The notes under the pieces: model-generated | Told to the model about the DNA's origin: nothing | Seen by the model: the letters and a program-made list of their open reading frames with translations, nothing else | The model's database searches: none | Made by a program: the position numbers and the translations under genes | Assembly: GCA_002049455.2 (NCBI GenBank) | Contig: KV918922.1 | Coordinates: forward strand, 62,001-126,000 | Origin: Porphyra umbilicalis | Taxonomy: Eukaryota; Rhodophyta; Bangiophyceae; Bangiales; Bangiaceae | DNA: 64,000 nt | Direction: 5' to 3' | Part shown: piece after piece, positions 1 through 11,281 of the stretch | How the letters are laid out: every line of letters starts with the position of its first letter | Position numbering within the stretch: the first letter of the stretch is position 1

Positions 1-2110
1 GGCCCCGGCCGGCCGCACGGCGAGGTCCGGGCGGCAGCTCGGTGGAGAAGATCGTCGTTCGTGCAAGGTCGCGTGCATGGGGCGCCGCTCGCCCACCTGC
101 CGCGCCACCCACCCAATCCCCCTCTGGGCGACTGCGCTCGCTGCGCACGGAGCGGCCCCAGTCCTCCGCACTGTGACGTGCGACAGTCCTTTGCCAGTGC
201 TCGCGGGGGCTGGAACGGGGGCGCCCGCGGCAGCGACGGCGGCTGCGATTGCAACGTTGCGTAGCTGGCACGCGTCGGCCGCGCACCAGGGAGCACACTC
301 ATCGCGGCGCTCAGGGCTCCAATTTTTCTGTACTGATTCGAGTTATTGACACTTTCGCGAAACCGAATTGGGGGCATCCAGAGTCGATCTCCATATCCGC
401 ATCCTGAGCCGCATGGGGTCTTCATCGAGACCTGTGTTTGATGCGGCAAAAACGCAGGTCCATGAAGCATCGAACTGGCCATCTCGATGGGAAATTCCCA
501 CAAGCGGACGATGTGAACCTACAGTCAAGTGCAATCAAGCAAGTGGAAATTAACATGAGCCCGTGAAGCGAGCGGCACGAACGCCCCGAGCCCCCGCCCG
601 CTTCCCCCCCCTGCAAAGAAAAGGCAAGGCACAAGAAGAGCAGACAGATGTAGACAGAAAAAGTACAGGAACATACGGTAAACACCATAGCACAGAATAA
701 GGTGCAGAAACAGAGCCAAGAGCAGAGCGGCGTGTACAGGTCAGTGGCCAGTTCAGACAAAACAACCCGGCAGTCGGACACTCCCCTCTTACTCACCCCT
801 CCAATGGAGAGGGATCTGAATGGTCGTGAAGCGGGTGGTCGTGACGGCGGCGTCCAAATGGGCCAAGCCGACGGGAGAGGCTGCGGGGGCGGCGTCCGGC
901 TGTACGCCGATAGTGCGGACGCGGCGCAGCGAGAGATGCCCCCGTCCCCTGTCTCCATCCCCTCTCCTCTTCCACCTCCCTCGTACTCCTCCCGCGCCTC
1001 TCTCCCGTCCCCCCCTCCCGTCCCCCCGAACATATCCAGCTCAAAGGTTGGAATAAAAAAAATCACAGCAAGACGTCTCACATGCGTCCACATACCTTCA
1101 CATAGGGCACGCTCCAAGGAAGCAAGGGGGGGGGATACGTGCCTGGGACAGCGGCAAGGACGGGGACAACAGGTGTGCGCGAGGGGGGGAGGGGACGACC
1201 AAGATCCGTTGCAACGCCGCCGAAGCAGCCGATCTGGTTAAACGACGGGGGAGCGGGCGGCACACATCAGGAATGGGCGTCTGGGGGGGGGAAAGCTGCC
1301 CAAGCGCCGGCGATCTGGGCCACACACTGCGGCGCGGAAGATCGCCTCACGTGCAGCGCGCGTCGGGCGACAGACCGCCCGAGATCCTGGATTTTCTGAC
1401 CAGCTGCAATTGTGGGGGCTCGCTCAGGTGGCTTGGAATGATGCTTGCTGTTTGGCCCGCTCCTGCGAGCCGCTGGATCAGTCGAACGGCCTCTGTTTCC
1501 GACCGAAATGGACTTCAAGGCCACCGGATCCGGCTTTTTCCGGGATCCCGGGGCCAAAAAAGCTGGATATCCAGCAAATTTTTCCCGTAGGGCCGTCGCG
1601 CGCGTTGGCCCATTTGGCCGACGGGTGCGTGCCGCTCCTGGGTGCGCTCGGTGGCGCCATATCCTTTTCGGTCGGCCATCCCGACCTCGACCTGTGTCGT
1701 TATCGGTGCGCTGACGCGCGCCACCTGACTGCCTGACCGCCGACCGCGTCTGCGCTCCGGTGCCGCGTGCAAGCCCGTGTGCACGTGCCGTCAAGGTGCT
1801 CCTTGTTCCCCTGAGCACCGCCGTCGGTGGCTCTGCCACTCCCGGTGTGATCGGACGGCGTGTGTGCCGGCCGTCTGCCCACTCGCCGCCGGTGCTCGGT
1901 CGTACGTCGAGGCGTCAACGGTCGCTGCCACCGCGTTTGCGGTCGCCGACGGTCTGCGTTCAAGCGCCGCTGAGAGCACGTCTATCGGTGCGCCAAATCG
2001 CCAAATTATGGCTACGGGCATCGTGCACAGTACATGACAATACAGTGCGTTCTCGTTATAGGAGAATCGTTTACAAGGGAATATGGGTCGTGAGTCTTCC
2101 ATTCCAGTCC
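1..2110. other. Left intergenic region, no recognised gene
   Basis: GC-rich sequence without a protein family I recognise. Positions 600-740, read on the minus strand, resemble an intron (a pyrimidine-rich stretch ending TTTGCAG near 610), so an unrecognised minus-strand gene could lie at about 420-1120. No domain supports it. Reading frames here are short or of low complexity. Confidence 0.4.
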
Positions 2111-2118
2111 GTGTAGGC

Positions 2119-2139
2119 TAGGGTTGTGCAACACGCCCC
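2119..2139 (+). repeat. Left terminal inverted repeat of outer hAT
   Basis: Begins TAGGGTTGTGCAACACGCCC. It pairs with the reverse complement of the restored right end, with one mismatch at the thirteenth base. Confidence 0.9.
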
Positions 2140-3107
2140 GGGCGTGCTAAATTGCACGCCTGGGGCGTGCAATTTCACGTGTTTTGGGCGTGTCACGCCC
2201 TGCACGCCCAGAATTTTAGGGGCGTGATTGGAGCGTGCTTGATAAAAAAAAGTACATCATTTCAAATGCGCTCTTGGGGCGCCAGTCCACCGAATATTTT
2301 TCGGTGCAGTTCCGTGCCACCTTCGTTACTTTTTCAGGGCGCGGTGTCTTCCTGCTCCGCCGAGCGTCCACAAACAAGGTGCTCGACGCTATGAGGAGTG
2401 GGAACCATTTTTCCGTCGTGCGCCCACGAAAAAGGTGCTCGACGCCATGATGCGCGGACGCCATCTGTGCGGAATGGCACAGCAACGGACACCTGCTGTC
2501 ATCAGCCAGGGAGGACGCAGAGGGGCTCCTTGACACGGGCGCCAATGAGGACGTTGAATGCAACGCATCGCGCGCCGGCAACGACCAGGCCGACGGCAGT
2601 GATGGAGGGGTGCCGGCGGCGAGCTACGCGCCTCCTGAACGAGGAGGTCGCCCGATGCGCCATGGTTGGCGCCGGCGTCCCTGGACCGGACTTTGGTCGT
2701 CCCGGCGACGAGGACGCCCCCGCGGCCACGACCGAGAATGATTTGATGACCATCTGCTCTGGCTTCGTGCGCGGTGAGATGGGTGGGACAGCGGGCGGTG
2801 GGGCGGCCGGTGGAGGCTAGGCGAGCCGACGTCCCGTGATGCTGCAAAGCATCTTTGACGCAGAGTGGCAGAGGCCAAGAGAGTGTATCGCATGCAGCTG
2901 TTTCCTTCATGTTTTCTGGCATTTTTGTGGTCCTTTGAACCATCCAAATTGCAAGAATATTGGGTACTTTGAATCGCTTATCAAGTAAGTGCCAAAACAT
3001 GGGGGCTACATTAGGGGCGTGAAGAGGGGCGTGCCAATTTTGGGGGCGTGCAGAAGGGCGTGATTAGGCGTGCATCGCCCACCCCGCCACCCAAAAAGGG
3101 GCGTGAT

Positions 3108-3961
3108 CAGGGTTGTCAGCGTTTGGTTTGGTTTGCTAAACATGAACGGAATTCAACCTGATTCACTTGAACGCTGGAGCGTTCAGGTTGAACGCAACAT
3201 GTCAAAGGGCGTACTTGCTCCGCGCAATACTTAGTGAGCCACGTTTAATGTAGTTGAGATTGTGCTTGGGGAAGTCGGGTTGTCTGACTCGAGCTCCATC
3301 GAGTTGAGTCGCTAAGCCGATGTAGCGTGCGCATAGCAGGCCTGCTGCAGTCCCGGCGACAGAGCCCTGCTTGCCTGCCCCACCACCACGACACAATCCA
3401 AACGACTGGTACGAGCCGACGCCGGGGCGACGATGTTGACAACCGCCTGGGCCTCCGCGCAGCAACGGAGACGGGGGGACCAAACAGAAAGGACCAAACA
3501 CCGATACGTGTAGACGGGGCGTTGAGGGCGAGTGGATGCCCCGTTGTCCGAGAAGCAGCTTGCTGCACTCCACGCAATCCTGGGTGCGACCACGACCCAT
3601 CCATCCTCCAGCCAAAAAGGCTATGTTTCACGCACACGTTGACAGCAGATGAATCGATCTACGTACTCAGCGCCTAGGGTGCTACACAGCCGATTGGCAA
3701 CAGTTGATATGAAGGAGGGTCTTGGAGCAGAACTCTCAGCGCGACTGACCTGCAGGGGGTATGGCAATGAGGCAGTCAGAGAGGCCGCACAGCGCCGAAC
3801 CACCTGGCTGATCAATTTGAAGTGGTCAACCAAAGCTCATGTCTGCCCGAGAAATTAAGCATAAGTACAACCAAGTCGTTTATCGTTTGGTTTGGTTCGT
3901 TTCTTGAAATCAACCTGATTCATCGAATCATCTGTAGATTCAACATGAACTTACAACCCTG
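3108..3961. mobile_element. Second, nested non-autonomous hAT-type element
   Basis: Starts CAGGGTTGT and ends ACAACCCTG (9-bp perfect inverted termini). It is flanked by a perfect 8-bp duplication GGCGTGAT at 3100-3107 and 3962-3969. The target lies in the right terminal repeat of the outer element, so this insertion is younger. Near-terminal direct repeats are present: CGTTTGGTTTGGTT near both ends (about 3119 and 3886), each followed within about 30-40 bp by TCAACCTGATTCA. It is 854 bp long with no recognisable transposase, and its GC content is clearly lower than its surroundings. The different termini and subterminal motifs show a family distinct from the outer element. Confidence 0.93.
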
Positions 3962-3980
3962 GGCGTGATGCACAACCCTA
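3961..3980 (-). repeat. Right terminal inverted repeat of outer hAT
   Basis: On the minus strand it reads TAGGGTTGTGCATCACGCCC, 19 of 20 identical to the left end. Its outer part was separated from the element body when the inner hAT inserted. Part of it (3962-3969) is now the inner element's target duplication. Confidence 0.9.
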
Positions 3981-4404
3981 GTGTAGGCCACTTTCAATTC
4001 ATATCGAGCTGAATCAGCTGTCTCTCATAACGAGAACGCACTGTAATCTCCATATTCTGAAATCGACTTGAAACAAGGACTTGCCGTATGCGTTCTCTCG
4101 GCGTTTCCAATGCTGGTCGGCCTTTGATCCCGACGTGCTACCGCAAGCTGATAGACACGGCCGACGACGCATGGCCACGCTTACCGCCGCCGACGCTGCT
4201 TCCCGCCACGCCCACGCCGCGCGCCCCCCGTCGCCCGCCCCCCCCATCCCGGCGCCGTCGCCCCTACCCCCCCCCGTACGTGCCGCCGTGTACCTCAACG
4301 TCGTGCCCCCCCCCCCCAGCCGCAGCCCCCCCTCCCCCCCCCGCCGCGCCGCCCCCCCCCCCCCTTCCCCCCCCTCCCCTTGGCGGCAACCTGCGGGAGG
4401 AGCG

Positions 4405-4539
4405 TCAGCCCGCGGGCGCCCTTTGGCGACAGCTTCCCCCCCCCTTGCACACGCCGCCCTCACACACGCCCGGCGGGCGGCACACGGCAGCGGCGGTGGC
4501 GGCAGCGGCGGCGGCGGCGGCGGGCGGCCGGCGGCGGCC

Positions 4540-4572
<33 letters not shown>

Positions 4573-4907
4573 TTGCCCCCCCCCACACCGCCCCCCCAGC
4601 CGCACGAGGCGCAGGCGGGGCGGCAGCACGCACGTGCCCGCCGTGCACGAGGAGGGCGGCGAGCACGTGCGCACGCCGCCCGGTCGGGGGCGGTCGTCGC
4701 ACCGGTCGCCGACGCCCACGTAGCGGATGCCGTGGCCATAGGCCGACTCGGAGGGGGGGGGGCGCCGCCGCCGGGGGGGGGGGGGGCCGCCCCGCCAGCC
4801 ATGGTGTGGGGGACGCCCCCCGCGGGGGGGGCGGTGAGGGCGGCGCCGGCAATGGCGGCGGCGACGGCGGCGGCGAGGAGGAGGAGGGCGCGGGGGAGGC
4901 GCGCCAT
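4405..4907 (-). CDS. Possible secreted Pro/Cys-rich protein (frame broken at a G run)
   Basis: An ATG at 4907 (minus) opens a good signal-peptide-like start (MARLPRALLLLAAAVAAAIA) followed by a Pro/Gly-rich linker. The linker crosses G/C runs at 4753-4762 and 4773-4786. Beyond them another frame carries a plausible extracellular segment with evenly spaced cysteines (a GDRCDD motif, then CSPPSSCTAGTC). A GTGCGT, the donor form seen in other genes here, follows at the end of that segment, so an intron may begin there. I recognise no family. The gene is inferred from the signal peptide plus cysteine segment only; the 3' end is not defined and the listed end is approximate. Confidence 0.3.
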
Positions 4908-7900
4908 GGTGGGGGGGGGGGGGGGGGGGGGGGTGGGGTCAGGGGCGTCGGATGAGGGCGGTCGTGCTCAAGTCACCAGCGTCGTCGGTCAAGGGGAGGG
5001 GCGCGTGCGCGGCGAGCAAAGGAGCGAGCGCCGTGTCGTTGCGATCCCGTCTGTAGCACCGAGCGGCGACGGCAGCGACCGCGGCGGCCGCCGCTCTGCT
5101 CTTGTTGCGGCAGCCTGTCGCCGCCAGACGCGTCACCAACGGCAATGTTCGGCGCCCCACTGGGATGTGGGCGACCGCGTGGCGGCGGCGCACGACGGTG
5201 TCCGCGTCCGTGAGCGGCGGCGCCCACTTGTCGGTGCCGCGGCGGGGGGCCCCCCCGGCGCCCCTTCATGCCGTCGGCACGGGGGCCACCGGCGGGCGGG
5301 CGGCGCGCGTCGAAACCGCCCGCCGCCCACGCGCAAAAGGGTGGGGGAGGCGCACGCGCGGGGCGGCACCATGGGCCCACGCGTCCCGCCGGCGGGGACG
5401 GGGGTCAGAGCCGCGGCCGCCGCGGCGGCGGCGACGCGCGCGCCTCCCTCCCCGCCGCGCGTGGGGGCGCACCGCCGGCCGCGGCGGTGCCCACGGCTGT
5501 GGGCCCGCGGCGGGCGCGCCGACAAAGAAAATGCCCCCCCCCCCCCCCCCGCCGCGCGCGCGTGGCGCGTGTGGCGGCGCTTCCTTTTTTCCCACAGCCG
5601 TGCGGCTGCGGGCGGCCCCGCCACGCCCTGGGCGGCGATCACGCGGGGGGGCCGGCTCGGGGGAGCACGGACGTGCGGCACGGCTCTGCGCTGCTCCCGG
5701 GCTGGCGGGGCCGCCCTCGCCCCCGTCCGAGGCGGCTTGGAGGTGTGGCACGCGCTCGACGTCCCATCGCGGCACCGGCGGTCGCCGCAGTGAGACAGCG
5801 CACCGGCCACCGAGGGGGGGGTGGGGGGGGGCCGCTGGCGGGCGGCCTCACTGGCCAGAGCGGTGGCTGACGGAGGCGGACGAGGCTCTGCCCCCTGCCT
5901 CCCTTCACAGCCACTCCCGCGTGATCCCCCCTCCCGCACCTCGGCCATTCCAGTCCCCCTGATTCGGTCACGACGAGCCCGGCGGCCACTGCCGCCGCGG
6001 ACGCTCCGCACGGTGCCGTCCGTGTGGGATTGAGTGGCGGTGGACGGCCCGCTGTCGCCACGCCTCTGCCGGCCGCGGCGTGGGCGCGTGTTGGTGGGTG
6101 CACCCGCCACTCGTCCACCGCGCGACACCGGCAGGGGAGGTGTGCCCACCATGTGGCCGCAGCGTGTACCCGCACTGCGCCGGGAGGAAGGCGGTCGGTG
6201 CGGAGGGCGACATGCAAACGGCGCAGACGAAATGGAGAAAGACCGCCCTTTGCGTCAGGGGCGGACATACCCGCTCATTGGGGTCGATAGAAAGGGAGAG
6301 GGGGGGGACCCGACCCGTCCGTCACGTAGTAGGGGTGTGGTGCCGGCTCGAATGGCCGGAGAGGCGCCACGCCACGGGTCCTGGCTCGGAACGTCGGTCG
6401 GGCGGTGGCCGGCGGATGACAACGGCGCAGCGGTGCGAGCGCCGCCGGGCAGTGGCCCCGGGCCCCCGACCGCTACGGTCGGCCGTCCTCTTGTCCGTGA
6501 GGCTCCGTGGCCCCCACAGAGTGGTCTGGCGGCACCGCGAGTCGCTCGACACGTGCGCGAAATGGTGCCAACCCGACGCGGCGAAGCGGCTGCCGCGGGG
6601 AGACGTCGGTGGAGAGCCGCCTGCATTTTCCAGAGATGACCGCTTAACTCACCAAGGAAAACTGATAAGCGCGGTGAGATGGGAGGCAAGGAAGAGGGCG
6701 GTTCGCGCCAAGGGGGAGCACTCTCTACGCACTGCTATATCGGGGAGCATCAACACTGGAAACTGTATTTCCCAGCTGAGTTATCAAGACGCCACGCCAC
6801 CGTTGGTGGTCGTCGCGCCCGTACTCCCCTCCTCGCCCCCCTGTCGTGACGCCCCCCCAACCAAATTTGCGCCCCCTCCGAAAATGGGAGAGGCCAACCC
6901 AATGAGCGCCTCTGACGCTACCGTCTGCCCTAGCCCTGTTCTCGACATGCCAGAGCCGGTGACGTCCTAGCCGTACGCCGCCAGTGCAGCCGCGGCGCTC
7001 CTCCAGTTCTTGTGCGGTAGTCACTCCCACCGCGCAGTGCGAGCAGTGCTGCCGTGGTCGACCTGTCACGCGCCGCGTCCCCGCCATCCCTCGTATGCGT
7101 TGAAGCACCCTCGCCTGTTGTTAGGGGGACAGTGCCATGCCCGGCGGCCAAACTCCCTAACGCAACCGACGCAGCTGATAGGCGACCCACCGCAGCTGGC
7201 AGTGGACGGAAAACCCCCGCCGCCGCCCCAGCTGCGCCACCGTGCTCTGTCCACCGCCGGTACGCGCACCGGCAGTCGGGCGCGGAGCACACGGATCACG
7301 TACATGAAGCCATCTCTTCCCCCACTGTTCTAACTGGCGTCAAAGCCGCCGTTGCGCCACCCAGTCACAGCCAGCCCCGTTGCCGACCGCGGCCAGCTTC
7401 TCCCGCTCACGCCCCCATTGGCAACGGCTGTGCCGCTTCGGCCCCCCTACCACCGGCATCGCCGCTGTGCCGCGGCCACGCGCCCCCAGACCGCCGACGA
7501 CGCCCGTGGCCACCGCCGTGGCGGGCCACCGCGACTGCTGACCGCAGAGGGCAGCAAGACGACGCGGCCGCTCCGGCGACCGTGCCGCCCTCCCCCGCAG
7601 ATCGGCCACGGGTTGCGCCGCGGCGCCCAAACAGGTACAGTAGCCCCCCAAAGGCCGTGCCTTTGGCGTGCGAAGCGCGCCCATTGCGTGCGCGCTGCCC
7701 CAGCATGCCCTTGCAGATCCCGATCTGCATCGCTGACCGCAAACGGGCGCGACGGTGTCGCGCTTGCGCCCCCGCCGGTCGCCAGACACCATTAGGCTGG
7801 TTCAACAACGGTTGAAGCCCTGTTTGGAGGGGGTCGCTGGACCACTTCAGGGGGTGCCCAGGGGTTCCTAAATACGAACAGAATTGGATTTAGGATCACG

Positions 7901-8159
7901 CGTACGGCTATGCAGTCCGCACTTGAATTCGAGAAGATGCAAATGAGGGCACGGTCAGTGGAAGTCGTGGATCTCCGAGGCCGCCCTCCGATTTTCTACG
8001 GCAGGAAGGACAATCACACTGGTTGCGCAAGCGTTCCTTGCATGGCCACACGGCAGCCCTCCATTATGGAAACCGTGGCCTGCATCGATCCGCTCTGCCG
8101 CCCACACGGTTCGGACACACAGGGGCGGCGGATCGCAACTGCGCCAGCCCCACCACCCA
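4908..8159. other. GC-rich intergenic stretch, no recognised gene
   Basis: Contains long G and C homopolymers (for example 4910-4933) and long open frames on both strands that look like GC-bias artefacts. A 12-bp inverted repeat (CACGGCTGTGGG at about 5494 and its complement at about 5592) flanks a C-run. No domain, RNA gene or clear transposon terminus was found. Confidence 0.4.
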
Positions 8160-8620
8160 CCACGGGTTGCCGGTGCGCCCCGCAGCCGTCCCGAATGCCG
8201 GCGCGCGCCACACCCCCCACAGCTGCCGCACGGACGGGTTTCGGGTCGCCACCGCGCCCCGCGCACCTCCCAGCTGCCACATGCGCGGATCGCGGGTCGT
8301 AAGCGCGCCCCGCACCCCTCACAACCGCCGCACGGACGGGTTTCGGGACACCACCGCGCCCCATGCGCCTCCCAGCCGCCACACGCGCGGATCGCGGGTC
8401 GTAAGCGCGCCCCGCACCCCTCACAACCGCCGCACGGGCGGGTTTCGGGTCGCCACTGCGCCCGCGCACCTCACAGCCGCCACACGCGCGGATCGCGGGT
8501 CGTCAGCGCGCCCCGCACCCCCCACGGACGCCGCACGGGCGGGTTTCGGGTCGCCACCGCGCCCCGCCCCCCCCACAGCCGCCGTACGGATGCGTTTCGA
8601 GTCGCCTGTGCGACCACCTG
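8160..8620. repeat. Tandem minisatellite, about 100-bp period made of two related halves
   Basis: Two alternating half-units of about 50 bp recur. One contains CGGGTTTCGGGTCGCCACC and the other GCGGATCGCGGGTCGT, each followed by a GCGCCCCGC segment. Copies of the first half-unit start near 8230, 8332, 8435 and 8535. It lies upstream of the Harbinger partner ORF and may belong to that element or to the host. Confidence 0.75.
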
Positions 8621-9378
8621 CACCCTCACAGCCGTCACAGGCACCCATGACGGTGCGCGGCTGATCTACTCTCCCTGCAGCGGACGTGCGCAGCGCGCAT
8701 GTTGTCTCGCTCGACCCGGTTGTACGAGCTCACGCAGCTTTGTTTTCTCTTTGTACCTGTGGCCCGGTGGTGTGTCGGTGCCTGCGCTCGTCGGCGGTAG
8801 CATCAAGCGCAGCGGTGTACCGGCGCGTCTATAGATCCACGAGCAATTTTTTATGCACGAGCCTGGCTGGTGTTCCACTCGTTGCCCACCTCTTGCACCG
8901 TATCTTGCCTTTCACACCACTTTGTTTCCCCGCCCACCCTGGCTCTCGCCGAGTTTCCCCGCCCCCCATTTTTGTACTGGTGCTCGTATTGCGACGCCGG
9001 CTTCCCCCCCTCTCCTCTTTCCGGCGGCATCACACCGCCGCCCCCACGGCGTGCACTATCACAGCACTGCTGGCCCCCCCTCCACCCCGGTGCATCGCCA
9101 ACACCTATTGCTTGAGATTCTTCCTCGTCCCCCGTGCGTGCCGTTGTCTCCCACGCTGGTTGAGCGCTTGCGTTGGCCGTGCCAAGGCCTGGTGCATCGA
9201 GAACACCTATTGCTTGAGAATCTTCATCGTCCCCCGTGCGTGCCATTGTCTCCCACGGTGGTTGCACGCTCCCGTTGGCCGTGCCAAGGCCTACGAGGGG
9301 TTTCGCGCGCTGGGAGATAGTGTGGCCTACGGTGGTCGGGGGGCGTTGGTGGTGAAGTGGTGCGTGGTGTCGTACGCA

Positions 9379-11214
9379 ATGATGGCCGCGGCGGCGGCGG
9401 CAGCGGCGGCGGCGGCGGCGGCAGTGGGGGGCGGGGTTGGTGGCACCACCACCACCGACGTTGGTGGTGGTGCACCCGCGCCAACAGCCGCTACGTCGGC
9501 TGTCGCTGCAAGGCTCTCCCCCCGCTTCCGTGGCGGTGATATCGCCGACCACAACGATCCCCCTCGTCATGTATTTGCAGACACGCGAGCGCAAGATGCC
9601 GACGATGCACGCCATCACGACAGCGACGGGGACGCCCACGTGGCGCGTTGCTCCCCCACGATCAACGACCTCGCCTCACAAATTGAGGACGACGTGTTGC
9701 ACGAGAATGTGGCGGGGTCTCGGGCCACGGCACCTCAAGATGACGAGCGCTCTCCACGTGTCCCAGCCCGCCGTGGGCGCGGCGGACCGTCGAAGGGCGT
9801 GTCTCGAGGCGGCGTTGCCCGCCGCGCCAGTGGTGTTCCCAACAGCGGCAGCGGCCGCGGACGCGGCCGCAGTGGTGGTGGACGGGGACGAGGCCAGGGC
9901 GGCCGGGGCCGTGGTCGAGTTGGTGCTGGGCGCGGCCGCAGTCGTGCGCAACGCGGCGCCAATGACGAAGCCGTCGACGGTGCCTCAGTTCGTGGGGTCA
10001 TGGTGACCATGGACGAGAGGCTGTTTGTCGTCTCCAAGTGGGCAGATGAGGTCGCTTTTCGCGTTGCGTCCCACGGGTCATCATCTAGAAGCCTCCAACT
10101 ACATTTGTCCAACATTATGGGCGACTTGCTCAAGGCGGACATGGACGGTCAAGACGCGGCGGCCACCGCCGTGTCCGCGGCGGCGGCGACGCTGGGATCG
10201 TCGGCGGTAGGACGTGCCGCCGGTGCGTCGGGGTCAGAAGCTGGAGGGACGGCGGAGTCAGCGGCGGCAGACGCCGGGCACGCTGAGTCGGGGTCTGCGG
10301 CGGGTGGCCTCGAGGCCTCACGCAGCGACGCGGCCGAGCCGCCCATGACGCTGGCCTCCATTGGCCGGGATTCGCTGGCGCTTTGCCGCGTAGTCAGGGC
10401 TGCACAAGACCTCCACACCGCGGCCGAGTCGGTGCGGGGCCTGACGGGGACGACGGGGGAGCAGGAGACGGCCGCCGTGCGTCAAATTGTTCTGAAAAAG
10501 GCTCGAGATTGGCATGGCTCGGTCCAAGATGTCGACGAGATTCTCCAACTCGCTGACAACACGATGCGGTACGTCGGTACCCCCCGTCGGTCGGGCATCC
10601 GCGTCAGCGGTGCCCTACCTCCCGTGCCACCAGCATCATCCGGGAGGGCGCCCGCGGCAGACGAAGACGCGGGCGGCAGCATGTTTGAGGACACGTCGGA
10701 CGTGTGTGAGAACCACGAGGACGCCGGTGCGGACGAGGAGGACTTGATGGAGGGGGACGTGGGCCTGGATGAGGAGGCCCCGGTGGGGGCGCCTTCTTTC
10801 GGCACTGGTTCGGCGTCCAGGCATTGTGTGGGGGCGCGCAGGGCTCTGGGGGGGACCACATCTCCTGGGGGAGGCACCATGGAGTTGCCAGACGGGGGAC
10901 GGCGGGCAGCGGCGGCCGCTCTGCTGCAGCCACCGCTTGCTGTTGCCCCTGGGGGCGCGAGTGGGCGGTCTGGCCGTGACGGTCAGCCCGCAGCTGCGGC
11001 CACCCAGGCGGACAAGGCCATGGGGGAGGTGTTGGCGGCGATCACGGCCAACATGATCGAGAGCAGTCGACGCGCCGACCGCGAGCTGTGCGCCAAGTCG
11101 GACGAAAGGCATACTGCGCGTGTGGCCAACCTGACGAAGCTCATCCTGGCCGAGCCGGATAACCAGATGTTCAAAGACATGCTGGCTGCCGAGATGGCAG
11201 CCCATCGGCAGTGA
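9379..11214 (+). CDS. Partner ORF of the PIF/Harbinger element, unknown protein
   Basis: The 611-residue frame starts at paired ATGs (9379, 9382) followed by a poly-alanine tract. The frame is open further upstream, but that sequence looks non-coding. After an acidic, histidine-rich segment comes an RG/RGR-rich basic region (about residues 130-195), typical of nucleic-acid binding. A short conserved-looking helical segment follows (about 210-255, around SKWADEVAFRV). Then come Ala/Gly-rich spacers, an acidic stretch (about 435-465) and a helical C-terminus. It converges on the transposase with a 67-bp gap. Harbinger elements normally encode a second Myb/SANT-like protein that imports and targets the transposase. 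I see no clear Myb motif, so that role is inferred from position and basic character. Confidence 0.6.
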   Translation: MMAAAAAAAAAAAAAVGGGVGGTTTTDVGGGAPAPTAATSAVAARLSPRFRGGDIADHNDPPRHVFADTRAQDADDARHHDSDGDAHVARCSPTINDLASQIEDDVLHENVAGSRATAPQDDERSPRVPARRGRGGPSKGVSRGGVARRASGVPNSGSGRGRGRSGGGRGRGQGGRGRGRVGAGRGRSRAQRGANDEAVDGASVRGVMVTMDERLFVVSKWADEVAFRVASHGSSSRSLQLHLSNIMGDLLKADMDGQDAAATAVSAAAATLGSSAVGRAAGASGSEAGGTAESAAADAGHAESGSAAGGLEASRSDAAEPPMTLASIGRDSLALCRVVRAAQDLHTAAESVRGLTGTTGEQETAAVRQIVLKKARDWHGSVQDVDEILQLADNTMRYVGTPRRSGIRVSGALPPVPPASSGRAPAADEDAGGSMFEDTSDVCENHEDAGADEEDLMEGDVGLDEEAPVGAPSFGTGSASRHCVGARRALGGTTSPGGGTMELPDGGRRAAAAALLQPPLAVAPGGASGRSGRDGQPAAAATQADKAMGEVLAAITANMIESSRRADRELCAKSDERHTARVANLTKLILAEPDNQMFKDMLAAEMAAHRQ

Positions 11215-11281
11215 CATTTTCTTATTATTTTTAAGTAATATGCTGGTGCGGAAAAAAAAAAAAAACATCCAATCGAACACA

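Larger units (their letters stand above)
2119..3980. mobile_element. Non-autonomous hAT-type element (outer), interrupted by a second hAT
   Basis: The ends are inverted: the left starts TAGGGTTGTGCA and the right ends TGCACAACCCTA. After removing the inner insertion the terminal inverted repeat is 21 bp with one mismatch. It is flanked by a perfect 8-bp duplication GTGTAGGC at 2111-2118 and 3981-3988. An 8-bp target duplication and a YAGGG terminus are hallmarks of the hAT superfamily. Copies of GGCGTG (both orientations) cluster just inside each end (about 2131-2232 and 3013-3107), as expected for subterminal transposase-binding motifs. Without the inner element (854 bp) and its duplicated 8 bp the element is 1000 bp long. 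No transposase is visible inside; the internal reading frames resemble nothing I know. It must be mobilised in trans or be dead. Confidence 0.93.

Noticed and set aside
422-1117. A 231-codon minus-strand frame with an intron-like middle
   Set aside because: No recognisable domain on either side of the intron-like segment; mentioned only as a possibility.
4081-6152. Long overlapping frames on both strands with Arg/Pro/Gly-rich products
   Set aside because: No domain, several frames open at once, and many homopolymers; composition artefacts.
6080-6970. A 296-codon plus-strand frame of mixed composition
   Set aside because: No motif, no partner exons and no support beyond being open.
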